64,000 nt of DNA from Thermoanaerobacterium saccharolyticum (lineage in GTDB: Bacteria; Bacillota; Thermoanaerobacteria; Thermoanaerobacterales; Thermoanaerobacteraceae): contig NZ_BBKT01000002.1 of the NCBI RefSeq assembly GCF_000747665.1, positions 1 to 64,000 on the forward strand, given 5' to 3'. Both the position numbers and the translations under genes were made by a program. Below the pieces are notes generated by a model. It had not been told where the DNA came from. It ran no database searches and worked only from the letters and a program-made list of their open reading frames with translations. Of this stretch, positions 25,129 through 33,902 are shown piece after piece. Within the stretch, counting starts at the first letter, position 1; each line of letters opens with the position of its first letter.

Positions 25129-26586
25129 TCAAACTTTATACACGTGTCCCAAAACTTTTATATGATCTATATTTGGGTCCTCCGTACCCTGAAGCTGACA
25201 ATGCTGTTTTTTAAGTAACTTTACCCTTTCAATTATGTCTTTTGTTATCCTTTCACCTGGACAAATCATGGGTATGCCTGGCGGATATGCCATAATCATC
25301 TCCGCACATATTTCACCTGCTGCATCATCCAAAAGGACTGACCTGCTTTTGCTGTAATATGCATCCCTTGGAGCAACGATGACTTCCGGTCTTATGATAT
25401 TTCCTGCTGTTATTTCACCGTGATTTTTCTTCATCTTAGCAAATTCCCTTAAACTGCAAATAAGATGCTCTACATCATCTTTTTCATCGCCAAGACTTAT
25501 TATTGCCATTATATTGCTAAGATCCGCCATCTCCAATTGAATATGATATTTAAGCCTCAATTCCCTCATTATCTCGTATCCCGTCATGCCTGTTTTTGAT
25601 ACATTTATGACAAGTTTAGTGGGATCTAACATATATGGGCTCATTATATCATTTTGGGTAATGGCTTTTAATCCTTCTATCTTGTTGATTTCCTCTCGAG
25701 CGTATTCTGAAAGTTCGATGACTTTCGCAAGCATTTTTTCACCTTTAGTAGCCAACTGTTTTCTCGCCACATCTAATGATGCCATCAAAACGTATGAAGC
25801 AGACGTAGACTGTAAAAGATTTAAAATTGACTTTATTGAAGACACTTCTACTCTATTTCCTTTAGACAAAAGAAGAGAGCTTTGGGTCATTGAGCCGCCC
25901 GTTTTATGTATGCTAAGAGCACAAATGTCAGCTCCCAGTGTGATACCGCCAGGAGGCATGTCAGGATGGAAATAAAAATGGCTTCCATGCGCTTCATCGC
26001 ACAAAACTGCCATATTATTTTCATGTGCCAAATGAATTATTTTTTCCAATTCTGAAGTAATGCCATAATATGTAGGATTTAATATGAGGACAGCTTTAGC
26101 ATCAGGATTAGCTGAAATCGCCTCTTGTACCTTGTCGGCGCTAATTCCTAATGCTATATCTAAATCCTCATCTATTTCAGGATACAGGTAAACAGGTACT
26201 GCACCTGATAAGATGAGGGATGAAAAAGCTGATTTATGGGCATTTCTTGGCATTATTATCTTGTCACCCGGTTCTGTAGCTGCCATTATCATGGCTTGTA
26301 TCCCAGACGTAGTGCCATTAATTAAAAAATACGCATAATCTGCTCCAAAAGCCTGCGCTGCAAGTTTATGTGCTTCTTCTATTACGCCTATTGGATTGGC
26401 AAGATTGTCTAAATCTTCCATGCTATTTACATCAATACCCATTACTGCACTTCCAACATATTGGGTAAATTCTTCATTTCCTTTACCATGTTTATGCCCA
26501 GGAACGTGAAAGGCATACACATTTTCCTCTACATAATTTTTTAGCGCCTCAAATAAAGGCGCATCATTCTGGGTGTACTTCGTCAT
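25129..26586 (-). CDS. Orn/Lys/Arg decarboxylase family enzyme
   Basis: The 485-residue PLP enzyme is of the short Firmicute type (YaaO/SpeA-like) that decarboxylates arginine or lysine for polyamine synthesis. It opens with FHVPGHKHG, has LCDEAHGSHFYFHPDMP near residue 197, the Schiff-base lysine in SIHKTGGSMTQSSLLL near 228 and the C-terminal AYPPGIPMICPGE. The substrate cannot be fixed from sequence alone; arginine is my first guess. It lies between the spoIIR and sleB genes, all on the minus strand. Confidence 0.9.
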   Translation of the reverse strand: MTKYTQNDAPLFEALKNYVEENVYAFHVPGHKHGKGNEEFTQYVGSAVMGIDVNSMEDLDNLANPIGVIEEAHKLAAQAFGADYAYFLINGTTSGIQAMIMAATEPGDKIIMPRNAHKSAFSSLILSGAVPVYLYPEIDEDLDIALGISADKVQEAISANPDAKAVLILNPTYYGITSELEKIIHLAHENNMAVLCDEAHGSHFYFHPDMPPGGITLGADICALSIHKTGGSMTQSSLLLSKGNRVEVSSIKSILNLLQSTSASYVLMASLDVARKQLATKGEKMLAKVIELSEYAREEINKIEGLKAITQNDIMSPYMLDPTKLVINVSKTGMTGYEIMRELRLKYHIQLEMADLSNIMAIISLGDEKDDVEHLICSLREFAKMKKNHGEITAGNIIRPEVIVAPRDAYYSKSRSVLLDDAAGEICAEMIMAYPPGIPMICPGERITKDIIERVKLLKKQHCQLQGTEDPNIDHIKVLGHVYKV

Positions 26587-26599
26587 CTAAATTTTCCTC

Positions 26600-27235
26600 C
26601 TAATCTTTTAATGCCATTCTTATTTCATTAAAGTATCTTTCCAACACTTCTACGACTTTAAATTTTACCTGTGGTTTTTCTGTCTCTATCATGGACAATT
26701 CGTCTTCTGACAAGAACCTGCTTAATTCTTTCTTTGTTTCTTCGCTTGTAAGCCCATGTGTTATATCTATAAAACACAGAGGCGGAAACATCACACACCA
26801 CCAATTTTTCCCTTCCCCCTTGCCTATGACAATCCTAAGTGCATTGTAATTTCCTGCAGGCAATGTAATTGTGCCGTAGTATTTTGTAGGAAAGTCAAAG
26901 CGACCGTACATGACTTTGACATCATAATTTTTCCCATTAGCGTAAACAGTATCCTGTGCTATTTTCTGTATGTATGGTATGTTCTTCTTTATTATTTCTT
27001 CTGACTCCTTTAGATTTGTCACACCGATGAATTTGTCGTTCATGCTTTTGATTACCGCATCTCTCACTTTTAGCTTTAAACTTTGGTCCTCTTTAGAATC
27101 GCTGTTGGCTATGACGTGAAATCTGATAAGCTTATTTGAGATATTCCTTTTCATGGCATATGTGTCGTCATTTTTGCCGATCTCAAAGAGAAATACTGTA
27201 GAAATTATCAGAACACTTGCAATAAGACGTTTCAT
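26600..27235 (-). CDS. spoIIR: stage II sporulation protein R
   Basis: The 211-residue secreted protein is made in the forespore and signals SpoIIGA to process pro-sigma-E in the mother cell. After a signal peptide it has the family motifs LIRFHVIANSDSKEDQSLKL, YGTITLPAGNYNALRIVIG and GKNWWCVMFPPLCF. I chose ATG 27235, which begins the signal peptide (MKRLIASVLII); a GGGGG stretch lies about 10 bases before it. The longer upstream frame would hide the signal peptide. Confidence 0.94.
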   Translation of the reverse strand: MKRLIASVLIISTVFLFEIGKNDDTYAMKRNISNKLIRFHVIANSDSKEDQSLKLKVRDAVIKSMNDKFIGVTNLKESEEIIKKNIPYIQKIAQDTVYANGKNYDVKVMYGRFDFPTKYYGTITLPAGNYNALRIVIGKGEGKNWWCVMFPPLCFIDITHGLTSEETKKELSRFLSEDELSMIETEKPQVKFKVVEVLERYFNEIRMALKD

Positions 27236-27330
27236 TATGTATAATCCCCCAATTATTTTTATTTGACAATCATAAGGTAAATTGTCTTCGATTTCAATTA
27301 TTGCCAAATAAGACTGGAATTATACAAAAT

Positions 27331-28479
27331 TTATCTAAATAAGCCTATCCGCCTAATGTGTGTAGTCACTATAGGCTCCACCACAATATCTGGAAATTTC
27401 TCATTCCAAGTTGGCCCAACTTTGCTCCAAAGCGAAGGATTGTACTTCTCAATGTAATCTCCCACGCCAATCATATCGACTTTTAAATCCTTCTGGAATC
27501 TTTTAAGTGATTCATTAATCATTTTGTCAATGATACCATCGGCTTTTTTCTCCATTGTACTTAAGACATTTGTGTCAAACATCTCGCCATGTTTTTGAAA
27601 GCTGTATTCAGTCACTTCTCCTTCCACATCGTATTTCAATTTGTATATTATCTTCCCGTTTTGCTCGGTAACCTGTCTTTTCATAACGGTATTTGTGATG
27701 TTAAATGGCACCTTTACTTCCTTGCCATCCGTTGTGGGCATGTCAAATGTTATGTCTCCACCTTTTACATAACCCATAAGCCACATGTACCCCATATTTT
27801 CTCCATCTGACATCCATCCTGCCAGTCTATAGTTTTTTATGATGGCAGAACCAGCAATTTTTAGCTCATCTTTTCCCGCTGATATGACTGGAATTATGGC
27901 ATTTCCATTTGTGTCATGCAACGATTTAGTTATTTTATTGTAATCTATATTAGGAAATATTGACGTCCTGTTGTACTGCTTGAATATATCATCAATATAC
28001 GCGCCAATATCTGGATCAAATTTATAATTTTTAAGCAGTATATCCTGTGCCTTGCCATCTGCCACAAGCAACCTTAGCTTCCTGCTTAATTCATAGCTTC
28101 TATCCAAAGTATCCAATACTTCAAGGAATTTATCCCTATTGCTGACTACATCTTTGCCTAATATTACAGCTTTCGTATGGCCTAAATAAAGCCTTTTATC
28201 AAGTCTTGTGCTTACATGCCGGGATGCAGAGAAGACCGTATCTCCGACTTCTGATATGGAGAAATTAGGCTGTCCACCTCCACCACCGCCACCACCTGCA
28301 GCACTGGACACCTGTTTTACATTCGGAAATTGAAAAGTCACTACGTAATTTTTAGCTTGATTTGACGTATCAATCCCTATAGCCATCACAAACGCTCTGT
28401 CTTCAATCTCAATCTTATCCCAACAGCCAGTCAAAATTAACGGTATAATCAGTATCAATGTGATAATGAGTTTCCTCAT
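27331..28479 (-). CDS. gerKC: germinant receptor C subunit, lipoprotein
   Basis: The 382-residue Ger(x)C protein begins with a lipoprotein signal ending in ILTGC, then the conserved WDKIEIEDRAFVMAIGID. It is the third component of the nutrient germinant receptor, anchored on the outer face of the inner spore membrane. A run of eight glycines at about residues 62-70 is an unusual low-complexity insert. The start overlaps the gerKB stop by four bases, which indicates coupled translation. Confidence 0.93.
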   Translation of the reverse strand: MRKLIITLILIIPLILTGCWDKIEIEDRAFVMAIGIDTSNQAKNYVVTFQFPNVKQVSSAAGGGGGGGGQPNFSISEVGDTVFSASRHVSTRLDKRLYLGHTKAVILGKDVVSNRDKFLEVLDTLDRSYELSRKLRLLVADGKAQDILLKNYKFDPDIGAYIDDIFKQYNRTSIFPNIDYNKITKSLHDTNGNAIIPVISAGKDELKIAGSAIIKNYRLAGWMSDGENMGYMWLMGYVKGGDITFDMPTTDGKEVKVPFNITNTVMKRQVTEQNGKIIYKLKYDVEGEVTEYSFQKHGEMFDTNVLSTMEKKADGIIDKMINESLKRFQKDLKVDMIGVGDYIEKYNPSLWSKVGPTWNEKFPDIVVEPIVTTHIRRIGLFR

Positions 28480-29570
28480 TGCTTTTCACCTCCATGTCTC
28501 AGTTTCACTATAGCCGACATTAATAAAGGAAGGATAATCACAAAAAATAGCGTCAAATATGTAGCGTATGATGCATATCTGTATACCTCTACGATTGATT
28601 CGGGTATAAGCGCCATGAAGTATATGACAGGTACAAGCGGTATAACAAAATATGAATGTTCCCTTGCTTTTATAAGCTTTGACAAACTTAGTGTAGCAGC
28701 ATAATGAAAAACAGATATAGATGTAAACACTGCAAACGTCCAAATGCCCATTATAAGGCTTTCGAGATTTTCAATGAAAAAGCCCGGAAAGTTGATTGAT
28801 TTTATGACTGTAAGCAATGGCCACAATTGGACACTGGTTTCCTTGTACCCGAATATGCCTATGGTGAAAAACGTGATGTAAAGATAAAAAAATATTATGG
28901 AAAAAAAAGAGACGTTTATGCTTTTTTTAAGCTTATTTCCTAATTGAATATATGGAAATATGACGTACAATATTTCAAATCCCACAAAACTGTAAGTAGT
29001 CTGCAAAATGCCCTTTGCAAACCTTAACGGTGAAATCCTAAGTATAGGCAGAAAATTGCTTAAATCTATATCTGTAATAGCTGGCAAAAAGATGATTATG
29101 GTAGGTATAACCATTACAGGGAAAAGTATCTCTGACATTCTGGCAATAGGTTCTATACCATATCGCACAATATATGCTGTTGCGAAAAGCAAAGTTATCA
29201 TTATGACCTCTATAGGTGTACTATTCAATAGGTATGACTTTGCCACTTCACCGAATATCCTTAAATTTAAACTGCAAAAAATCAAAAAATACACGATCAA
29301 GAATACCGTAAGCAAAACAGATACAGGTTTAGTCATGATCTTCTCAGAGTACTCTACAAATGTCTCCGTTGGAAATTTTGACGCCACGAAACTTATAACC
29401 CTGGCAAATATTAAAGCCACAAGCCCTCCTAAAAGTATCACAATAAGACCATTGGGTCCTGCTGCCTTAGCCACATCTGCAGGCAAGCTTAATACACCAG
29501 CTCCTAACATAGTGGTAAAAAGCAGTATGGAAAGCTGATTTTCTGAAATCTTGTCATTGTTTTTTATCAT
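28476..29570 (-). CDS. gerKB: germinant receptor B subunit, APC-like permease
   Basis: The 364-residue membrane protein has about ten helices and the GerAB-family motifs (LGAGVLSLPADVAKAAGPNG near the N-terminus). It forms the ligand-binding part of the spore germinant receptor together with the A and C subunits, both encoded in the same operon. It follows gerKA by 77 bases and overlaps gerKC by four. Confidence 0.93.
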   Translation of the reverse strand: MIKNNDKISENQLSILLFTTMLGAGVLSLPADVAKAAGPNGLIVILLGGLVALIFARVISFVASKFPTETFVEYSEKIMTKPVSVLLTVFLIVYFLIFCSLNLRIFGEVAKSYLLNSTPIEVIMITLLFATAYIVRYGIEPIARMSEILFPVMVIPTIIIFLPAITDIDLSNFLPILRISPLRFAKGILQTTYSFVGFEILYVIFPYIQLGNKLKKSINVSFFSIIFFYLYITFFTIGIFGYKETSVQLWPLLTVIKSINFPGFFIENLESLIMGIWTFAVFTSISVFHYAATLSLSKLIKAREHSYFVIPLVPVIYFMALIPESIVEVYRYASYATYLTLFFVIILPLLMSAIVKLRHGGEKQ

Positions 29571-29647
29571 TATTATCCCTCCGGTCTATCTCCATGCTTT
29601 CGATCTTTTCTGGTCTTAAATCTTTCATCCGTTTTTTGTCCTGCGTA

Positions 29648-31168
29648 TCAAGTGTAGGTGGTCTTTTTTTTAAAGACCATTAGCGGTGCTCTTATAATTG
29701 TATCTGCCAAATCGCTTAAATTTATCTCTACAAACGGAGACAGATAAGGAAGACCAAAACTTTTAAGTACAACTAAATGGGTAAGCATAAGTATAAACCC
29801 CAACATTATGCCGTATAGTCCCAATACAGCCGCCAGAATCATAAAAGCAAACCTTAAAAGCCTAAATGCAATAGCAGCACTGTAACTGGGTATTGAGAAA
29901 GATGAAACAGCCGTTACTGCTACTACTATCACCATCAGTGGGCTTACGATTCCTGCCATCACAGCAGCCTGACCGATGATCAAGCCGCCCACTATGCCTA
30001 TCGTCTGCCCTATTGGAACAGGAAGCCTAATTCCAGCTTCTCTTAAAAGCTCAAAAGTCGCTTCCATTATCAATGCTTCCATAAATGCTGGAAATGGCAC
30101 ACCTTGCCTTGTTGAAGCAATATAAAGGGCTAACTTTGTCGGTATCATGCCAGGATGATATGATGTAAATGCTATATATATAGATGGACCTACAAGGGCG
30201 ATGATTGCCGCCGTAAACCTCAGTATCCTGAGAAGTGATGAAATCATCCACCTCTCAAAATAGTCCTCCGGTGATTGGAAAAGTGTAGCCAATGTTGTAG
30301 GTATTATCAAAGCAAAAGGAGAATTGTCAATGAGTATGGCAATCCTTCCCTCCAACACTGATGCAGCAACTTTATCAGGTCTTTCGGTGTTGAGCATCTG
30401 TGGAAACGGTGAATGCCAGTCTTCCTCTATAAGCTGCTCAATGTAGCCGCTTTCTAAAATGCAGTCTATGTCTATCTGTTTAAGCCTTTCTTGTATCAAT
30501 GACAATAAATCTTTATTAACGATGTCATCTATGTAAAGTAAAGCAATGTCAGTCTTAGACCTTTTCCCTATCTGCATCTGCTTTATCTTAAACTTCGGAT
30601 CCCTTATCCACCTTCTGACAAGAGCTGTATTTACCCTCAAAGTCTCGGTAAATCCTTCTCTGGCACCCCGGACAACCATTTCTGTCTCAGGAGGAGCAAC
30701 AGATCTCATCTGCCATCCTTTGCTGGATATAATGACAACTTTAGGGTGCCCATCTAAGAAAAGGGCCGTATCACCTGAAAGTATAGATGTTATGCATTTG
30801 TCTAAATCATCGATTTCCTTTATGTCGCCACCAGTTATGGCTGCCTTTTTGATTACTTCATATATGTTTTTTTTGATCTCATCAATTGAAGGTTTTGCCT
30901 GCCTTGAATCAAGCATAAGGGAATGCATCACGTGCTCGTTTATGATGCCTTTGTCCACAAGTCCATCCACAAATACTAACTCCAATTTGTGCTGAAATTC
31001 TTCTCCAACCCAGAATTCCCTGTAAATTATGTCATCAGAATCTTTTAACATATCTTTTATGTACTTTATGTTTTCTTCAATGTCTTCTTTCACCTTTGGA
31101 CTTTCCACATCTTTACTTTCACCATTACCATTGTTTTTATTTTTAAAAAGTTTATTAAAAAGTCCCAA
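29648..31168 (-). CDS. gerKA: germinant receptor A subunit
   Basis: The roughly 506-residue protein has a soluble N-terminal half, with DIIYREFWVG and the GerA motif SVLEGRIAILIDNSPFALIIPT near residue 270, and a C-terminal half with about five membrane helices (EALIMEATFELLREAGIRLP). It forms the ion-channel part of the receptor. The start is uncertain: AAAGGGG precedes adjacent TTG codons at 31171 and 31168, and also overlaps a GTG at 31177; I use 31168 by spacing. Confidence 0.93.
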   Translation of the reverse strand: MGLFNKLFKNKNNGNGESKDVESPKVKEDIEENIKYIKDMLKDSDDIIYREFWVGEEFQHKLELVFVDGLVDKGIINEHVMHSLMLDSRQAKPSIDEIKKNIYEVIKKAAITGGDIKEIDDLDKCITSILSGDTALFLDGHPKVVIISSKGWQMRSVAPPETEMVVRGAREGFTETLRVNTALVRRWIRDPKFKIKQMQIGKRSKTDIALLYIDDIVNKDLLSLIQERLKQIDIDCILESGYIEQLIEEDWHSPFPQMLNTERPDKVAASVLEGRIAILIDNSPFALIIPTTLATLFQSPEDYFERWMISSLLRILRFTAAIIALVGPSIYIAFTSYHPGMIPTKLALYIASTRQGVPFPAFMEALIMEATFELLREAGIRLPVPIGQTIGIVGGLIIGQAAVMAGIVSPLMVIVVAVTAVSSFSIPSYSAAIAFRLLRFAFMILAAVLGLYGIMLGFILMLTHLVVLKSFGLPYLSPFVEINLSDLADTIIRAPLMVFKKKTTYT

Positions 31169-31187
31169 CAAAAACACCCCTTTCTCA

Positions 31188-31394
31188 TCAAATCGGTGAA
31201 ATTTTAATTATTATGTACATGATTGCATCAATTGCAAGATACGCTATGCCTATATTTCTGCAGATTCTTGAATCCTTATCAAGGCCTTTTTTCTTAAGAT
31301 TCCTCTGATCAAATACCGCCTCATAAAAACCTGTTATGAAAAGTACCGTAAACAAATACGCGTTAAAAACTTGTTTTAAAAAAAAGAAATACAT
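31188..31394 (-). CDS. small two-helix membrane protein (CLC_0170-like) at the head of the ger operon
   Basis: The 68-residue frame codes for two membrane helices with a basic loop (DQRNLKKKGLDKDSR). It resembles small proteins encoded before gerA-type operons in clostridia (CLC_0170 family), by memory. The good ribosome-binding site (AAAGGTGATGTGAAG) is placed for an ATG at 31411-31409, which is out of frame with this body by one base because of an eight-T run; see findings. Without that shift, translation would have to start at ATG 31394, 16 bases from the site. Confidence 0.55.
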   Translation of the reverse strand: MYFFFLKQVFNAYLFTVLFITGFYEAVFDQRNLKKKGLDKDSRICRNIGIAYLAIDAIMYIIIKISPI

Positions 31395-31448
31395 TCATCA
31401 TCTTCACATCACCTTTTTTAAGTATTTCACAACAAAAAAAATATATGC

Positions 31449-31474
31449 AAAAAAAATAGGCCTCCGCCTATTTT
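31449..31474 (-). terminator. intrinsic terminator of the NTP-transferase gene
   Basis: AATAGGC / GCCTATT with a 4-base loop is followed by a run of T residues on the minus strand, shortly after the stop at 31484. Confidence 0.8.
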
Positions 31475-31483
31475 GTGCATATA

Positions 31484-32206
31484 TCAAGCTATATACTTAT
31501 TTGCCATTTCTACGTCTTCATCCTTATCTACATCATTGCCTATCTCTGGGTATTTAGATATTACAGCTTTTGCATTAATATTAAAAAGCTCTGACACCTT
31601 TCTCTCAAGCTGGCTTATAGTTACACGACCAAAAGCGAACAATATCAAAATCTTAAAGCCCAGCAACTGCCCTAACTTCCAAGGCTTTTTCCTAAAAGCT
31701 ATAAATTGTTTTGCCGCTTCAATGCAGGCATCGACAATTTGAGGATTTATATAAAATATATTTCCACCAGTGAAAGTACCTTCTTTGATTTTAGCATAGG
31801 TTCTCTTTGCATCCGGAAATTTCCTCTCGTTATCCTCTCTTTTCACTATTGGGTAACATAAGTCTGCATTCAAAGCTTCAGACTGCTCTACAAAGTCTAT
31901 TACTGCTTCTTTCGTAAGCATAGGAATATCACACGTCAATATCAATACACGCCTGTCATTTTTAAAAGGTTCGATTCCCTTGACGACATTTTCTATTATA
32001 GAGTTCCCTTGATCTATCAATATATCTATGCCATCTATACATTGCAACTTTTCCCTGTCGCCTACTACAGCAATCTTATCTACCTTTCCCGAGTCTCTTA
32101 GGGCGTCAATCACGTACGATATCATATACTTATCCTTTATCTTAATAAGAGCCTTTTCTGGAAGCTTCTCATCGCCAGAGCTTCCAGCCAGTATTAAAGC
32201 ATTCAT
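31484..32206 (-). CDS. MobA-like NTP transferase
   Basis: The 240-residue protein has the nucleotidyltransferase N-terminus ALILAGSSGDEKLPEKALIKI and the metal-binding region VLILTCDIPMLTKEAV near residue 95, as in MobA/IspD/GlmU-type enzymes that transfer nucleotides to sugars, cofactors or alcohols. The second half, with GNIFYINPQI and a membrane-associating FRKKPWKLGQLLGFKIL, is typical of a clostridial subfamily of unknown substrate. It begins 8 bases after the predicted end of the intact GntR frame, so it is downstream in the same operon. Confidence 0.8.
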   Translation of the reverse strand: MNALILAGSSGDEKLPEKALIKIKDKYMISYVIDALRDSGKVDKIAVVGDREKLQCIDGIDILIDQGNSIIENVVKGIEPFKNDRRVLILTCDIPMLTKEAVIDFVEQSEALNADLCYPIVKREDNERKFPDAKRTYAKIKEGTFTGGNIFYINPQIVDACIEAAKQFIAFRKKPWKLGQLLGFKILILFAFGRVTISQLERKVSELFNINAKAVISKYPEIGNDVDKDEDVEMANKYIA

Positions 32207-32213
32207 GATTCAT

Positions 32214-32892
32214 TCACTCTCCATCGCTAAAATGCTTCATATCTTTCACTAAATCATTTTGAAAATTCTGTATGTGTTTCTCTGCCCACTTTTGAGCGTT
32301 GTCTGAGCTTCGCATCTCCAGTGACTCCAATATCTTCTTGTGCTCCTGATATAACTTTTTTGACTTTTTTAAAATCGCTTATATATCTTACTCTGAACCT
32401 ATGAACATGCTCCTGAAGATTGTTCATTATCTGCACCAATTTTTCATTCCTCGAAGCATTGAATATCAAGTCATGAAACTCCTGATCGTATTTAATCAGC
32501 TTTTCTACGTCGTTTTCTTGTATCCCCTCATAAAATTTGTCCAATACTTCCTTTAATTTTTTTAGCTCATCGTCCGTAATCCTTTCAGCAGCAAGTGATG
32601 CTGCAAGTCCTTCTAAAGACTGCCTGACTTCAAACGCATTAAGCAGATCCTTCGTGCTAAGATCTGACACATATGCACCTTTTCTGGGCACCATGACTAC
32701 AAGCCCGTCTAACTCCAGCTTTCTTATGGCTTCCCTTACAGGAGTCCTGCTAACTCCCAATTTCTCCGCCAACTGTACCTCCATAAGTCTTTCTCCCGGC
32801 TTAAATTCACCTGTTATAATGGCATTTTTCATGTAATCAAATACGATATCCCTAAGAGGTTTATAATTTTCCAATGGCAAATAGTTATTCAT
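32214..32892 (-). pseudogene. GntR/FCD-family regulator interrupted by a one-base frameshift
   Basis: The N-terminus is a normal GntR winged helix (RDIVFDYMKNAIITGEFKPG, LGVSRTPVREAIRKLELDGL) and the FCD ligand domain runs to YISDFKK. There the frame is lost; read in the next frame, the DNA continues as LYQEHKKILESLEMRSSDNA and ends at 32214 with a perfect family C-terminus. The fault maps to a six-A run (T run at 32365-32370), where five would restore the frame. If the base is real, a product of 212 residues with a scrambled tail is made. The start overlaps ispE by 8 bases. It could be a sequencing error. Confidence 0.8.
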
Positions 32893-33751
32893 AAAGTTCT
32901 ATCCCCTTATCAATTGTATTAGAAATATATGCATAAAATCCATCAGCCACAAAAGAGTTATAAGCAAAATCTAATTTTGCGCTATCGTCAAAGATGCCGA
33001 ATACTGTCGGCCCGCTGCCGCTCATAAGGGTACCTAATGCACCTCTTTCAACCATCATCTTTTTTATATCGCCTATAATAGGATAATTTCTGATGGTCAC
33101 CCGCTCTAAATCATTTCCCAATCTCATACATATGTCTATGATGCTTCCCGATCTTATGGCATCAATCATATTTTTAGTATAATTATTTTCTATGAAAGCA
33201 AGATTGTCATATTCAGTATACACGTCTTTCGTCGATACAGATACAGAAGGCTTTACTATTAACAATCTTAAATGTGGCGTTTCTAAATCTTGAAGTACGT
33301 CGCCTATACCCGAAGCCACTTTAGTACCGCCTTCTATGCAAAAAGGTACGTCAGCACCTAAAGAAGCAGCCAAGTCTTTCAAAATAGGTAACTTTATATT
33401 GAGGTTCCAAAGTTTGTTTAGAGCGACTAAAGTCGCCGCGGCATTTGAACTGCCACCAGCAAGTCCTGCAGCAATCGGTATGTTTTTTTTAAGTCTAATG
33501 CGAATACCGTATCCGCCAAATTCTCTTTTTAATAAATCCGCTGCTTTTATGATCAAATTGGATCTATCTGTAGGTACATCTTTCCTGTCGCATTCCAAAA
33601 CTATGTCATCATACATCTCAAATTCTAATTTATCATATAAATCTATCGATTGCAAAACCATCTCAACAAAATGGTATCCATCATCTCTTTTCCCTTTGAC
33701 ATCAAGTGCCAAGTTTATTTTTGCGTATGACTTTACCTTTAGTTTGTCCAT
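32885..33751 (-). CDS. ispE: 4-diphosphocytidyl-2-C-methyl-D-erythritol kinase
   Basis: The 288-residue GHMP kinase phosphorylates CDP-methylerythritol in the non-mevalonate isoprenoid pathway. It has SYAKINLALDVKGKRDDGYH at the N-terminus, the ATP motif PIAAGLAGGSSNAAATL near residue 93 and LMSGSGPTVFG near 245. ATG 33751 follows GGAAGTGA; a TTG two codons earlier is too close. In this order ispE comes after the SPOCS/LysM, veg and yabG genes, as in other Firmicutes. Confidence 0.96.
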   Translation of the reverse strand: MDKLKVKSYAKINLALDVKGKRDDGYHFVEMVLQSIDLYDKLEFEMYDDIVLECDRKDVPTDRSNLIIKAADLLKREFGGYGIRIRLKKNIPIAAGLAGGSSNAAATLVALNKLWNLNIKLPILKDLAASLGADVPFCIEGGTKVASGIGDVLQDLETPHLRLLIVKPSVSVSTKDVYTEYDNLAFIENNYTKNMIDAIRSGSIIDICMRLGNDLERVTIRNYPIIGDIKKMMVERGALGTLMSGSGPTVFGIFDDSAKLDFAYNSFVADGFYAYISNTIDKGIELYE

Positions 33752-33854
33752 AATCAATTCACTTCCACAAAAAATTTACGTTATAATATATATTATACAT
33801 TATACACGAAAATCCTTCTACATATGTTTAAACCGACAAATAAATTTTCTCTAA

Positions 33855-33892
33855 TAAAAATAAAGTTGGAATGATGCTTAGATTCCAACTTT
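33855..33892 (-). terminator. terminator of the SPOCS/LysM gene
   Basis: AAAGTTGGAAT and ATTCCAACTTT form an 11-bp stem followed by ATTTTTATT on the minus strand. Confidence 0.8.
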
Positions 33893-33902
33893 AACTTAAA
33901 TC

